Below, piece after piece: positions 27,761-35,793 of a stretch of 64,000 bases of DNA. The notes under the pieces are model-generated. The model saw only the letters and a program-made list of their open reading frames with translations, was not told where the DNA came from and made no database searches. Each line of letters begins with the position of its first letter. Position 1 is the stretch's first letter. The position numbers and the translations under genes are program-made. Source of the DNA: UBA4744 sp963723165 (GTDB lineage: Bacteria > Actinomycetota > Acidimicrobiia > Spongiisociales > UBA4744); the NCBI GenBank assembly GCA_963723165.1, contig CAVRPP010000007.1:62001-126000 (forward strand). Direction: 5' to 3'.

Positions 27761-28924
27761 ATGAGGCACCCGACGGCGATGCTTGCGATTGGAGCCCTGG
27801 TCCTCGCCGCCTGCGCTGAGGCTTCGTCCGGTACCGTTCCCGCGACCACCACGACCGGGGCGACAACAACGACCGCCGCTCCGACTACAACGACCACCAC
27901 CGAGGCGCCAACCACCACGACGACTTACCCAGCGCGTTTCGAGGGAAACAACATGTTCACCTTCGTGTCGGTGGAGCCGGTGATCACCAATGGCCCCAAC
28001 CGGGAGTGGGACTGGCAGTTCACTGATCCTGGAGCCGCGGTGTATTACGACGGTTCCGTCCACGTTTTCCAGAACGGCTTCGTCGGATGGCCGGCACCGG
28101 TTGGAGTCGGCTATTGGCGCAGCGATGATCTCGGCACAACTTGGATCGAGGTATCGGAGGATCCCGTATTTGACGGAACTGACCTCGGCTATGTCGGCCG
28201 GGCGGCACTCGCCTCCAGCGCCCTGGTTGAGGACGACGGGACCTGGGTCCTCTACTTCTACACCTGGGATTCGGTCGGCTGGCCGGCCGGCCAATCGAAG
28301 ATCGGGCGGGCCACCGCACCGTCCCCGACCGGACCCTGGACGGCCGATTCCCAACCAGTGCTCTTTCCGGGACCTGAGGGGTCCTGGGACGAGTTCGCCG
28401 TACTGGCCCCTTCGGTGATCAAGACCGACACCGGGTATGAGATGTTCTACGCAGGTCGGACCCGGGACACAGCCATGATCGGCCGGGCAGTCTCTCCCGA
28501 CGGGATCTCCTGGACCAAATTCGACGACCCTACGACCACCGATGCCCTTTTCGCCCAATCGGATCCGGTTCTTCGTCCTGGTGATCCGCGGGAAGGCAAT
28601 GTGTGGGACCAGCGCAATGTCATGCAGCCCCGGGTGGTGCTGACCGACGACGGGTATGTGATGCTGTACACCGCAACTAATACGGTCACCGACCCCGTCC
28701 TCATAACGCAGAAGTACGGGATCGCCGTTTCAGATGATGGCCTCACCTGGCGTCGCTCATCTGGCGAAGTGATCAAACCGAGCACGATCGATGCTGCGGC
28801 GTTCTGGTACACGGAGCTGCTCTTCGCCGACGGCACCTATTTCCTGTTCGTAGAGGCCGGGAAGGGCGGAGAGACACAGGTGTATCTGGCAACCCATTCG
28901 GGCCCGATTACGCCCGGCGGCTAA
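27761..28924 (+). CDS. Lipoprotein with five-bladed beta-propeller (glycoside-hydrolase-43-like) domain
   Basis: A 387-residue surface lipoprotein. The signal peptide ends in a lipobox (LVLAAC), then a Thr-rich stalk of about 40 residues leads to a beta-propeller with repeated blade signatures: GVGYWRSDDLGTTWIEVSED, KIGRATAPSPTGPW, MIGRAVSPDGISW and YGIAVSDDGLTWRRSSG. These S-x-D-G-x-x-W strands are typical of GH43/GH32/GH68-like carbohydrate-active propellers. It probably binds or cleaves a glycan outside the cell; I cannot assign catalytic residues. Confidence 0.85.
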   Translation: MRHPTAMLAIGALVLAACAEASSGTVPATTTTGATTTTAAPTTTTTTEAPTTTTTYPARFEGNNMFTFVSVEPVITNGPNREWDWQFTDPGAAVYYDGSVHVFQNGFVGWPAPVGVGYWRSDDLGTTWIEVSEDPVFDGTDLGYVGRAALASSALVEDDGTWVLYFYTWDSVGWPAGQSKIGRATAPSPTGPWTADSQPVLFPGPEGSWDEFAVLAPSVIKTDTGYEMFYAGRTRDTAMIGRAVSPDGISWTKFDDPTTTDALFAQSDPVLRPGDPREGNVWDQRNVMQPRVVLTDDGYVMLYTATNTVTDPVLITQKYGIAVSDDGLTWRRSSGEVIKPSTIDAAAFWYTELLFADGTYFLFVEAGKGGETQVYLATHSGPITPGG

Positions 28925-28948
28925 TCCTTAACAAGCTGAAAACAACCT

Positions 28949-28977
28949 TGTCGCGGTCGTGACATTCTCCCGATAAC
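28949..28977 (+). promoter_or_regulatory. Candidate promoter for the molybdopterin oxidoreductase
   Basis: TTGTCG at 28949-28954 and GATAAC at 28972-28977 are 17 bp apart, giving a transcription start about 10 bases before ATG 28995, so the mRNA would be almost leaderless. Consensus-based only. Confidence 0.3.
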
Positions 28978-28994
28978 GCGTACGCTGATCCCTC

Positions 28995-30533
28995 ATGGAC
29001 CCTATGCCCGCTCAACCGAACCGCACCAAGGCTGCCCTCGCCGGAGGGGTGGCGGCACTGTTCGCCCTTGGTGTTTCGGAGTTGGTCACCGGATTGGTCG
29101 CCTCGGTACCGTCCTTGATCGTCGCAATTGGTACGGGTGTTATTGATCTGGCGCCTCCCGCCGTCAAGGACTTTGCCATCGAGACCTTCGGCACGGCCGA
29201 TAAACCGGCCTTGATCATCGGAATCGTGGTGCTGTCGTTTGTCTTTGGCGGGTTGCTTGGCCTTGGCGCCCTTCGCTCCCGGTTCGTTCCGATAATCGGA
29301 TTCCTCGCCTTTGGGGCTCTGGGTGCGGCTGCCGCCATCCGCGATCCCCAAAGCGAAACTGCAGCATCGATTCTGGTTGCTGCCCTCGTTGCCGTCGCCG
29401 GGTTGGCCGCCTTCTTCTTCCTGTTTCAGCGTGCCGGTACCGGGGCCCCGGCCGACGTCGAGCCTGACCTGGCCCGCCGGGCTTTCCTGCGCGGCGTCGG
29501 GGCCGTCACCGTCCTGGCCGGGATAACGGCTGTCGCCGGTCGTCTTCTGGTTGAACGAGTGAGAATGGCAACGAATCGGGCCGAAGTCGTGCTGCCCAGC
29601 GCCGGGTCACCGCTGCCCGCACCGGCGTCCGGTGCATCATTGAGTGTTGACGGCATCTCTCCGATCGTCACCCCGAACAACATGTTCTACAAGATCGACA
29701 CGGCCCTATCAGTGCCGCGAGTCAATCTCGATACCTGGTCGATGAAGATCACCGGCATGGTCGATCGACCGTACGAACTTACCTACTCCGACTTGCTCGA
29801 GCTTCCCATGGTCGAGCGGTACGTCACGCTCTCCTGTGTTTCCAATCAGGTCGGTGGCGGACTCGTTGGCAACGCCAAATGGCTGGGCGTTCCCCTTTCG
29901 GACGTCCTCGATCGAGCGAAGGTTCAACAAGGCGCTGAGCAGATCGTCGGTCGGTCGGTCGACGGTTTCACGGTCGGGTTTCCTACTGAGGCTGCCTTCG
30001 ACGGGCGTGAGGCGCTCGTGGCGGTCGGTATGAACGGCGAACCGCTGCCATTTGACCACGGGTTCCCGGCCCGGTTGGTGGTGGCCGGTCTGTACGGCTA
30101 CGTGTCGGCTACCAAATGGCTGGCGGAGATTGAACTCACCACTTGGGACGGCTTCGATGCCTACTGGGTGCCGAAGGGTTGGGCGAAAGAAGCACCGATC
30201 AAGACCCAGTCACGGATCGACACCCCCCGGCACAATGCCCGGATTGCGGCCGAGAGCCGCCACATCGCCGGGGTGGCATGGGCGCCGGGACGAGGGATCA
30301 GCCGTGTCGAAGTTCAAGTCGACGGCGACGGTTGGATGGAAGCAGAGCTTTCCGAATCACTCAGCGACGACAGTTGGCGGCAATGGTCCGTCGGTTGGGA
30401 CGCCGAGCCGGGTACCCATGAGCTGAAAGTGCGCGCTACGGACGGGAACGGCGAAACCCAGACATCCGAGTTCCGGCCACCCCGGCCGGACGGTGCGACC
30501 AGCTATCACACGATCTCGGTGGTCGTCGAATAG
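28995..30533 (+). CDS. Membrane-anchored molybdopterin-dependent oxidoreductase (sulfite oxidase family)
   Basis: A 512-residue protein. The first 150 residues contain about four membrane helices, then a twin-Arg-like RRAFLRGVGAVTVLAG and a fifth helix. The rest is a sulfite-oxidase/YedY-type Mo-binding domain: FYKIDTALSVPRVNLDTW, the Mo-ligating Cys in VTLSCVSNQVGGG, and GFPARLVVAGLYGYVSATKW. A Mo-co dimerisation domain (VAWAPGRGISRVEVQVDGDG) ends it. It would oxidise sulfite or reduce sulfoxides outside the cytoplasm; no partner haem gene is adjacent. The TSUP permease at 8.6 kb is another sulfur-linked gene, but the connection is only suggestive. Confidence 0.9.
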   Translation: MDPMPAQPNRTKAALAGGVAALFALGVSELVTGLVASVPSLIVAIGTGVIDLAPPAVKDFAIETFGTADKPALIIGIVVLSFVFGGLLGLGALRSRFVPIIGFLAFGALGAAAAIRDPQSETAASILVAALVAVAGLAAFFFLFQRAGTGAPADVEPDLARRAFLRGVGAVTVLAGITAVAGRLLVERVRMATNRAEVVLPSAGSPLPAPASGASLSVDGISPIVTPNNMFYKIDTALSVPRVNLDTWSMKITGMVDRPYELTYSDLLELPMVERYVTLSCVSNQVGGGLVGNAKWLGVPLSDVLDRAKVQQGAEQIVGRSVDGFTVGFPTEAAFDGREALVAVGMNGEPLPFDHGFPARLVVAGLYGYVSATKWLAEIELTTWDGFDAYWVPKGWAKEAPIKTQSRIDTPRHNARIAAESRHIAGVAWAPGRGISRVEVQVDGDGWMEAELSESLSDDSWRQWSVGWDAEPGTHELKVRATDGNGETQTSEFRPPRPDGATSYHTISVVVE

Positions 30534-30661
30534 GGAATGTTGGGAATAGTCTCCTGGATGGTTTCGGACGGCGCCGGTCCACATTCCGTCCTGTCCCCTC
30601 AGTCCTCGCTTTGGCTCGGACAGCTCCCCAACCTTCGGCGCGGGAGCACGTTGCGATTCTT

Positions 30662-30703
30662 CCCCTCAGACCGATTGCTACTTGCAATCGGTCGCCTCTG
30701 GGG
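30662..30703. terminator. Convergent-gene hairpin (bidirectional terminator candidate)
   Basis: Arms ACCGATTGC (30670-30678) and GCAATCGGT (30684-30692) pair perfectly over 9 bp with a 5-base loop, and CCCC/GGGG flanks extend the structure. It lies 130 bp after the oxidoreductase stop and just before the end of the convergent threonine synthase gene. Confidence 0.65.
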
Positions 30704-30713
30704 TCAGTTTCCG

Positions 30714-31988
30714 CTACAGATCCTCCCAGGCGATCGGCTGGTGTCTATCCAGGCGCCGATCGGCAGGCGGCATCGGGTACTTCAGGCCATTCCCACAGTT
30801 GAATAGCATCACCCGGTCTTCCAGGTCGATCTGTCCGTCGGCCAGTGCCCGGCGGTAGGCCGCATAGGTGGCAGCCCCTTCCGGGGAGAGCAGGAGACCT
30901 TCCTGTTCGGGAACGTACTTCTGGGCCCGGTCGATTTCCTCATCGGTGACGGCGATTGCGAACCCGCTGCTCTCCTTGATCGCCGCCAGGATCAGGAAGT
31001 CGCCGATTGCCGCAGGTACCCGGATGCCGGCCGCAATCGTGTGGGCGTCTTCCCAGAACTCCGCATGATCGGCTCCCGCTTCGTAGGCGCGAACAATCGG
31101 GGCACAACCGGTCGACTGGACGGCGACCATCCTCGGCAGCGGTCCCCTCAACCATCCGATCTCTGCCAGTTCGCGGAAGGCCTTCCACATGCCGATCAGG
31201 CCGGTTCCTCCACCGGTCGGGTAGAAGATCACATCGGGAGTGGTCCAACCCAGCTGCTCTGCCAGTTCCAGGCCCATGGTCTTCTTTCCTTCGATCCGGT
31301 AAGGCTCCTTGAGCGTCGAGAAGTCGAACCACCCCATCGGCTCTTTCCCCTCGGCAACGATCCTTCCGCAGTCGTTGATCAGACCGTTGACGCGCCATAC
31401 CCTGGCTCCCTGCAGTGCAATCTCCCGCACGTTGACCTCGGGCGTGTCGTCGGGGCAGAAGACGAAGGTCTCGATACCGGCCCGGCTGCCGTAGGCGGCG
31501 AGGGCCGCCCCGGCGTTGCCATTGGTCGGCATCGCCAGCCGGGTGAGCCCCAGCTCCCGTGCCATGGTCACGGCCAGGGCCAGACCGCGCGCTTTGAACG
31601 AGCCGGTCGGCAGGCGGCCCTCGTCCTTGACGAGAACCTCGGCGCTGCCGGTCTCGGCTTCGATCTTGTGGAGCGGCACTAGCGGAGTCATCGACTCGCC
31701 CAACGAGACGATGCTGCTCGTTTTCCGCACCGGCAGGAACTCCCGGTAGCGCCACATGTCCGGTGGGCGGGCAGCCAGCGTGATCCGGTCCAGGCTGATT
31801 GCCAACGCCGACAGGTCGTAGCGGACCAGAAGGGGTTTTCCGGCCGTCGATAGTCCATGCACCCGGTCGGCGGCTTGGTGCTCGCCGGTGGCGGAGCACT
31901 CGAGATGAGAAACAAACGTAGGGCGGTCTTCGGTCAGGTTGGCCGAGTGGGCTGTCATCTTGAACAGGGGAGGCTCCGACTCGGTCAC
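30714..31988 (-). CDS. thrC: Threonine synthase
   Basis: A 424-residue PLP enzyme converting O-phosphohomoserine to threonine. The N-terminus carries a short Cys-containing segment (FVSHLECSATGEH), then LVPLHKIEAETGSAEVLVKD, the PLP-lysine in GSFKARGLALAVTMA, GNAGAALAAYGSRAG and the phosphate-binding FYPTGGGTGLIGMWKAF. The length and order fit the actinobacterial-type enzyme. GTG 31988 overlaps the stop of the NmrA-like gene (GTGA) and has GGAGG 7 bases upstream. Confidence 0.92.
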   Translation of the reverse strand: MTESEPPLFKMTAHSANLTEDRPTFVSHLECSATGEHQAADRVHGLSTAGKPLLVRYDLSALAISLDRITLAARPPDMWRYREFLPVRKTSSIVSLGESMTPLVPLHKIEAETGSAEVLVKDEGRLPTGSFKARGLALAVTMARELGLTRLAMPTNGNAGAALAAYGSRAGIETFVFCPDDTPEVNVREIALQGARVWRVNGLINDCGRIVAEGKEPMGWFDFSTLKEPYRIEGKKTMGLELAEQLGWTTPDVIFYPTGGGTGLIGMWKAFRELAEIGWLRGPLPRMVAVQSTGCAPIVRAYEAGADHAEFWEDAHTIAAGIRVPAAIGDFLILAAIKESSGFAIAVTDEEIDRAQKYVPEQEGLLLSPEGAATYAAYRRALADGQIDLEDRVMLFNCGNGLKYPMPPADRRLDRHQPIAWEDL

Positions 31989-32845
31989 GAGTTTGCCTCC
32001 TGTTCACCAAAACTCGCGAAATAGGTCGGCCAGCTCACGTGCTCTCTGCCTGCGGCCTCGAGATAGTGGCTGGGGTTGTCGGCTTCTCCGTCGCGAATGC
32101 CCTGATAGATGCCGGTGATGACCGTACCGATGAATTCGCCCAGCTCGGCGACCCGATCCACGCGGTATTCCTCGACGGTCATCGGGGTGTAGCTCAGATC
32201 GGTGCCGAATGCGCTGTTGAGGCAGTCGGCGAGCTCGTATTGGGTGATGGCCTCTCCGTGGAGGTTGTAGGTGTTGCCATTGTGCTTGTCTTCCGTGAGC
32301 AGCCGCGCATAGGCATAGGCCAGCTCCGGCCGTGTGGTGTAGCCACATCGACCGTCGCCGGCGCAGTTGGTGATTCCACCGGCATTCCTGTAGGTCTCGA
32401 GGTACTCGATATCGGGCTCGATGTAGATCCCGTTGCGCCCGATCGCCCAGGCCATCCCGCTACTCCGCACGTCCTCTTCGGTCTGTCGATTGCTCTGGAC
32501 AATCGGCGAGAAGGCCGTGGCTTCTTCCGCCCCCTGGACGCTGGTGTAGACGATCTTCTTCACCCCGGCGTTTCGAGCAGCCTCGATCACGTTGCGATGC
32601 TGCTCGATGCGCCGTTCCGGGGCGTCCATTCCCGATACCAACAGAACCGCATCCACGGATTGCAGCGACTCCTCCAGAACGTCCTTCTCGTTGTAGTCGC
32701 CGGGACGAATTTCGATACCAAGATGCTTCGCCTTGGTGGGCGTCCGCGCCAAACCGACGATGTTGGCGCTCGGGAGCTGAGCAAGCACCGCCTCGACGAC
32801 ATGGGTTCCCAACTGACCGCTTGCGGCAGTGATGGCTACCTTCAT
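31985..32845 (-). CDS. NmrA-like NAD(P)-binding reductase
   Basis: A 286-residue atypical SDR. The dinucleotide motif is AASGQLGTHVVEAVL at the N-terminus, followed by VGLARTPTKAKHLGIEIRPG and VDAVLLVSG, the normal pattern for NmrA/QOR2-like quinone or flavin reductases that lack the YxxxK pair. ATG 32845 follows GGAGGAGGGG closely; the longer frame to 32932 is less likely. It is the first gene of a unit with thrC. The role is unknown. Confidence 0.87.
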   Translation of the reverse strand: MKVAITAASGQLGTHVVEAVLAQLPSANIVGLARTPTKAKHLGIEIRPGDYNEKDVLEESLQSVDAVLLVSGMDAPERRIEQHRNVIEAARNAGVKKIVYTSVQGAEEATAFSPIVQSNRQTEEDVRSSGMAWAIGRNGIYIEPDIEYLETYRNAGGITNCAGDGRCGYTTRPELAYAYARLLTEDKHNGNTYNLHGEAITQYELADCLNSAFGTDLSYTPMTVEEYRVDRVAELGEFIGTVITGIYQGIRDGEADNPSHYLEAAGREHVSWPTYFASFGEQEANS

Positions 32846-32995
32846 CCCCTCCTCCTTGTGGCTCGGGCTGGGCGGCTGCCTTGTCCACAGCCGAGAGCAA
32901 CGCTCATCCCCGTTCCGGGAGAACCATGCCACCTTTGGTCCGACGTCGAGACGCCTCCGTCGTTTCCGGCCGGAACCAGTCCGCCCGAACCTACC

Positions 32996-33355
32996 TCACT
33001 CGGTTCCGTGGCAGGCAGCGCAAACTTGCCGCTCATCCGCCATACCAGAGTGATCGGGGACATCCGGGACCTTTGACGCGCCGGCAACTCCTTCCGCGTG
33101 GCAAGACATGCACTCGTTCCGATCGGCGTGATCGGAGGGGATCAACGGCGCAGCCACAGTCGAAGCTGTCGTGGTGGTCACCCCGGTAGTAGTCGTGGTC
33201 GCCTCGACGGTGGTGGTAGTGGCTTCCGTGGTGGTAGTGGCTTCCGTGGTAGTGCCGGTGGCCTCAGCAGTGGTGGTCGTGGCAGCGTCGTCGCCCCCAC
33301 AGGCAACCGCCACCAGAGCAAGGGCAAGGGATATCGTCAGTGTTCGGATTCTCAT
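32996..33355 (-). CDS. Diheme c-type cytochrome-like lipoprotein
   Basis: A 119-residue small lipoprotein. The signal ends in LVAVACGGDD (lipobox Cys), then a Thr/Glu-rich stalk, then a 45-residue head with two haem c motifs, CMSCH and CAACH, separated by about 29 residues. Additional His residues (SDHADRN, VPDHSG) could be axial ligands. It would be a surface electron carrier of the small multihaem type. ATG 33355 has GGAAGGA about 8 bases upstream. The gene stands alone; its redox partner is not evident. Confidence 0.82.
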   Translation of the reverse strand: MRIRTLTISLALALVAVACGGDDAATTTTAEATGTTTEATTTTEATTTTVEATTTTTGVTTTTASTVAAPLIPSDHADRNECMSCHAEGVAGASKVPDVPDHSGMADERQVCAACHGTE

Positions 33356-33532
33356 CCGGTTTCCTTCCGTGACACGGGCACTACCGCCCGGTTCCATGGT
33401 CTCGGCCAGAGTTGAAGCACGGAGGGTATACGATTCCTCGCATTAGCCGACCTGTGACTTTGCTGCGAAGGCAGCCACGCCTCCGGGGTTGCGGTTCCAT
33501 GGCGGCCCCGGGCGTTCGCAGGTTGCTGGGTT

Positions 33533-34081
33533 CTACTTCCCCTGTTGGATGCCGTTGAGAACTCCAAGGACCTCGTCGAGGTCGGCGTGATCGCCGGCGT
33601 GGTCCTCATAGTCGGCGTACCGAACCACGTTGCCCGGTTCGACGACCAGCGTTGCGCCCAGTTGAAACGGTCGCCTGCCGGTCCGTTCCTGGCGGTGGCC
33701 GCCCTTGAAGCTCCTGAAGCCTGCCGACCAGGCTGCCGGTGAAAGCACCGATCCAACCCCAAGCGTGTTCGTCCCGGCGATCTCGGCGGCAGTTCCCTCT
33801 TCGTCGAGGAACACCGGGAAGGGAACTTGCTCGTCTTCGACGAAGGCCTTGGCATACCGGCGGCCGCCGGTGCCGATGGCCGTAACGCCCGCTCCGGTGG
33901 CAAGAATCTCGTCGTATCGGTCGCGGACCTGACCGGCCCGCTCGCGGCACGTCAGTCAGCCGAAATGGCGGAGAAACAAGATCACCTGCGGTTGGGTCGC
34001 CCACCGGTCACCGAGGCGTTCCTCGCCGCCGTCGGGATCGACGAGTACCTGATCGGCCAGAGCTTCGATATCGAACGTCAT
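33533..34081 (-). CDS. SelL-related peroxiredoxin-like selenoprotein (in-frame TGA at codon 42)
   Basis: From ATG 34081 to TAG 33533 there is one reading frame of 182 codons interrupted by a single TGA at 33956-33958. The product belongs to the AhpC-TSA_2/PRXL2 thioredoxin-fold family: FLRHFG-[TGA]-LTCRERAG, where Cys homologues have FGCxxC, then AFVEDEQVPFPVFLDEEG, GGHRQERTGRRPFQLGATLV and HAGDHADLDEVL. The TGA falls exactly at the peroxidatic Cys position, giving UxxC. A hairpin follows immediately: GACUGAC pairs with GUCAG-G-UC, with an inner GCC/GGC stem, a bulged U and a 7-base G-rich loop, as expected of a bacterial SECIS. SelL-related redox proteins with Sec are known. A nonsense mutation is the alternative. 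Confidence 0.8.
33922..33958 (-). promoter_or_regulatory. Candidate bacterial SECIS hairpin after the in-frame TGA
   Basis: On the coding strand the bases from the TGA onward fold as GACTGAC / GTCAG-G-TC around an inner GCC/GGC stem with apical loop GCGAGCG and a bulged T on the 5' side. The loop is 14-20 bases from the TGA, within the range known for SelB-dependent SECIS elements. Hand folding only. Confidence 0.5.
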
Positions 34082-34229
34082 GGGTGGAGTCTCGCGTCTC
34101 AACTCCGTAAACGAGAATCGAGATGAGCTTGTGGGTGCCGACCGCCATGGCTTTGCCGCCGAGGTCGGATCGAATCAATCTGTCAGATGTTTGTTGGCCT
34201 ATCATCCGACAGCGTCGTCGAGAGCTTGT

Positions 34230-35774
34230 ATGCCTGACTACAAACAAGGGATCAGGAAGGACGTCTCGGAGATCAAGTTCCTGATCCATGATCTGCGAGT
34301 GGAGCGCTTCATCGATGAGGTCATCCACTTCCATGTGGCCCTTGACACCGACCTGCAACTGTATGGGATCGTTGATCCGCTGGTGATTACCGGGGACGAT
34401 CTGCGCAAGCTCCGCATCCGGGCGGTCAGCCTGCGCCTCGCCTTCGAGAGCTACAGCGAGGCCGTGCGGGGGTTCGCGTCGCCGGAGATTGTCTTAGCCA
34501 ACGCCAACGAATACGTGCGATCAATCCACGACCTGTGCGAGTTGATCCTGCATCCGATGTGGAGTCATATCGATTCGGCTCTGGCCGTCCTCCCAGATGG
34601 GAGTCGTTCCGTGCGATCGCGGTCGCACTATCGCAACGTCGTGCGATGGCTCTGTGGGGTCTACTACCGGATCGAACACTTCTGGGCGGAGCAGCGGGAC
34701 GAAGAGGTATATGAGGTTTTCGATCTCGGCGCCGACCTCGAGGACTACATTCGCAACGTCGTGCATGGCTGGGTCACCGAACAGAGCGCAGCCCGGGTGG
34801 AACTCGAGATCGGTCGCCTCGACCCTGCCGTGCTGGGTGGGAACCGTCACCGATTCCGGCGCATGTATTTCAACCTGATCATGAACGCGGTCGATGCCAT
34901 GCAGGGCAAGAAGGTAGGGGTGCTCCATATCGAGGACGTCCTCGATGATGGGCACGTCAGCCTCTCGGTGCGCGACGACGGTCGCGGGATGACCCCGGAG
35001 CGGGTTCAGCAGTTGCTAGCGGATCGAGCGACTCTGGACGGGGAGCTTCACTCGCTCGGGTTTGTCTTCGTCCGCCAGACCGTCGATCAGTTCAACGGCA
35101 CCCTGTCGATCGCCAGCGAGCCCGGGGCAGGGACGACTACCACGGTGCGGGTTCCGGTCATGGAAGGGATCGAACCGCCACCGCGCAAGCACTCGTTGTG
35201 TGAGGACTACAACTTGCCGCGGGCAGAAGACGTGGCAGACGACGAGACCGCCGGGCGAATCCGCCCGGCCTTGGTGAGCGAAGAGAAGGCAGGTAACTGC
35301 GGTCAGGTCATCTACTCCGACTACAAGCAGTCACAATCGGAGTTCCCCGGATGCATCTTTGCGATGGCCGTGTCCGAGGACGATCGGCTCGAGATGTTCG
35401 CTCACAAGCCCTATGAGCGATTGTGGAACATGGGACACGAAGATCTTTCCCCCATGTTCTTCGAGGCAACGATTCGAGGGCGACTCGAAGAAGACGAAGA
35501 ACGCAATCTGAGTCTGGTTTTCAAGGCTCCACAGAATATGCGTGAGTACTGGGATTTCAAGGAATTACCCGAAGAGCACCGGACCGTCGACGAATACGTT
35601 CTGATGGTGCACGACGAACTCATCCGTATCGCCCGTCGATTGATGGCCACCGGAATGCCGGAAACCATCAACGTGGAAGTGGCGGCCTGGTCGAAGTTCT
35701 TCCCAGAGACCGAGGAACCCGAGACCTGTTCGGTTGCCGAGCTGGCCGCCATGCAACTCAGCACCGGGTACTAG
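34230..35774 (+). CDS. Soluble histidine-kinase-like sensor with HATPase domain and unknown C-terminal domain
   Basis: About 514 residues, no membrane segment. Residues 1-200 are helical and contain no recognised PAS/GAF. The GHKL ATPase domain follows at about 215-335: N-box YFNLIMNAVDAMQ, G1 VRDDGRGMTP, G2 SLGFVFVRQTVDQF and SEPGAGTTTTVRVP. A classical H-box with an ExH phosphoacceptor is not clear. The last 180 residues (starting near RKHSLCEDYNLPRAEDV) form a separate domain I do not recognise. ATG 34230 is assumed; the frame opens at 34080. No response regulator is adjacent. Confidence 0.7.
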   Translation: MPDYKQGIRKDVSEIKFLIHDLRVERFIDEVIHFHVALDTDLQLYGIVDPLVITGDDLRKLRIRAVSLRLAFESYSEAVRGFASPEIVLANANEYVRSIHDLCELILHPMWSHIDSALAVLPDGSRSVRSRSHYRNVVRWLCGVYYRIEHFWAEQRDEEVYEVFDLGADLEDYIRNVVHGWVTEQSAARVELEIGRLDPAVLGGNRHRFRRMYFNLIMNAVDAMQGKKVGVLHIEDVLDDGHVSLSVRDDGRGMTPERVQQLLADRATLDGELHSLGFVFVRQTVDQFNGTLSIASEPGAGTTTTVRVPVMEGIEPPPRKHSLCEDYNLPRAEDVADDETAGRIRPALVSEEKAGNCGQVIYSDYKQSQSEFPGCIFAMAVSEDDRLEMFAHKPYERLWNMGHEDLSPMFFEATIRGRLEEDEERNLSLVFKAPQNMREYWDFKELPEEHRTVDEYVLMVHDELIRIARRLMATGMPETINVEVAAWSKFFPETEEPETCSVAELAAMQLSTGY

Positions 35775-35793
35775 GTACTGAGAACGTCTTCGG

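Noticed and set aside
27656..28558. N-terminal extension of the PLP lyase to 28558
   Set aside because: It runs antisense through the lipoprotein gene; ATG 27655 has a strong ribosome-binding site.
33180..33290. Microsatellite-like GTGGTA/GTAGTG tracts
   Set aside because: They encode the Thr-rich stalk of the diheme lipoprotein; similar tracts occur at 27840 and 59650 in other lipoprotein stalks.
33956..33958. Simple frameshift or split gene at the peroxiredoxin TGA
   Set aside because: The frame is identical on both sides over 182 codons; only the one codon is a stop, at the exact active-site position.
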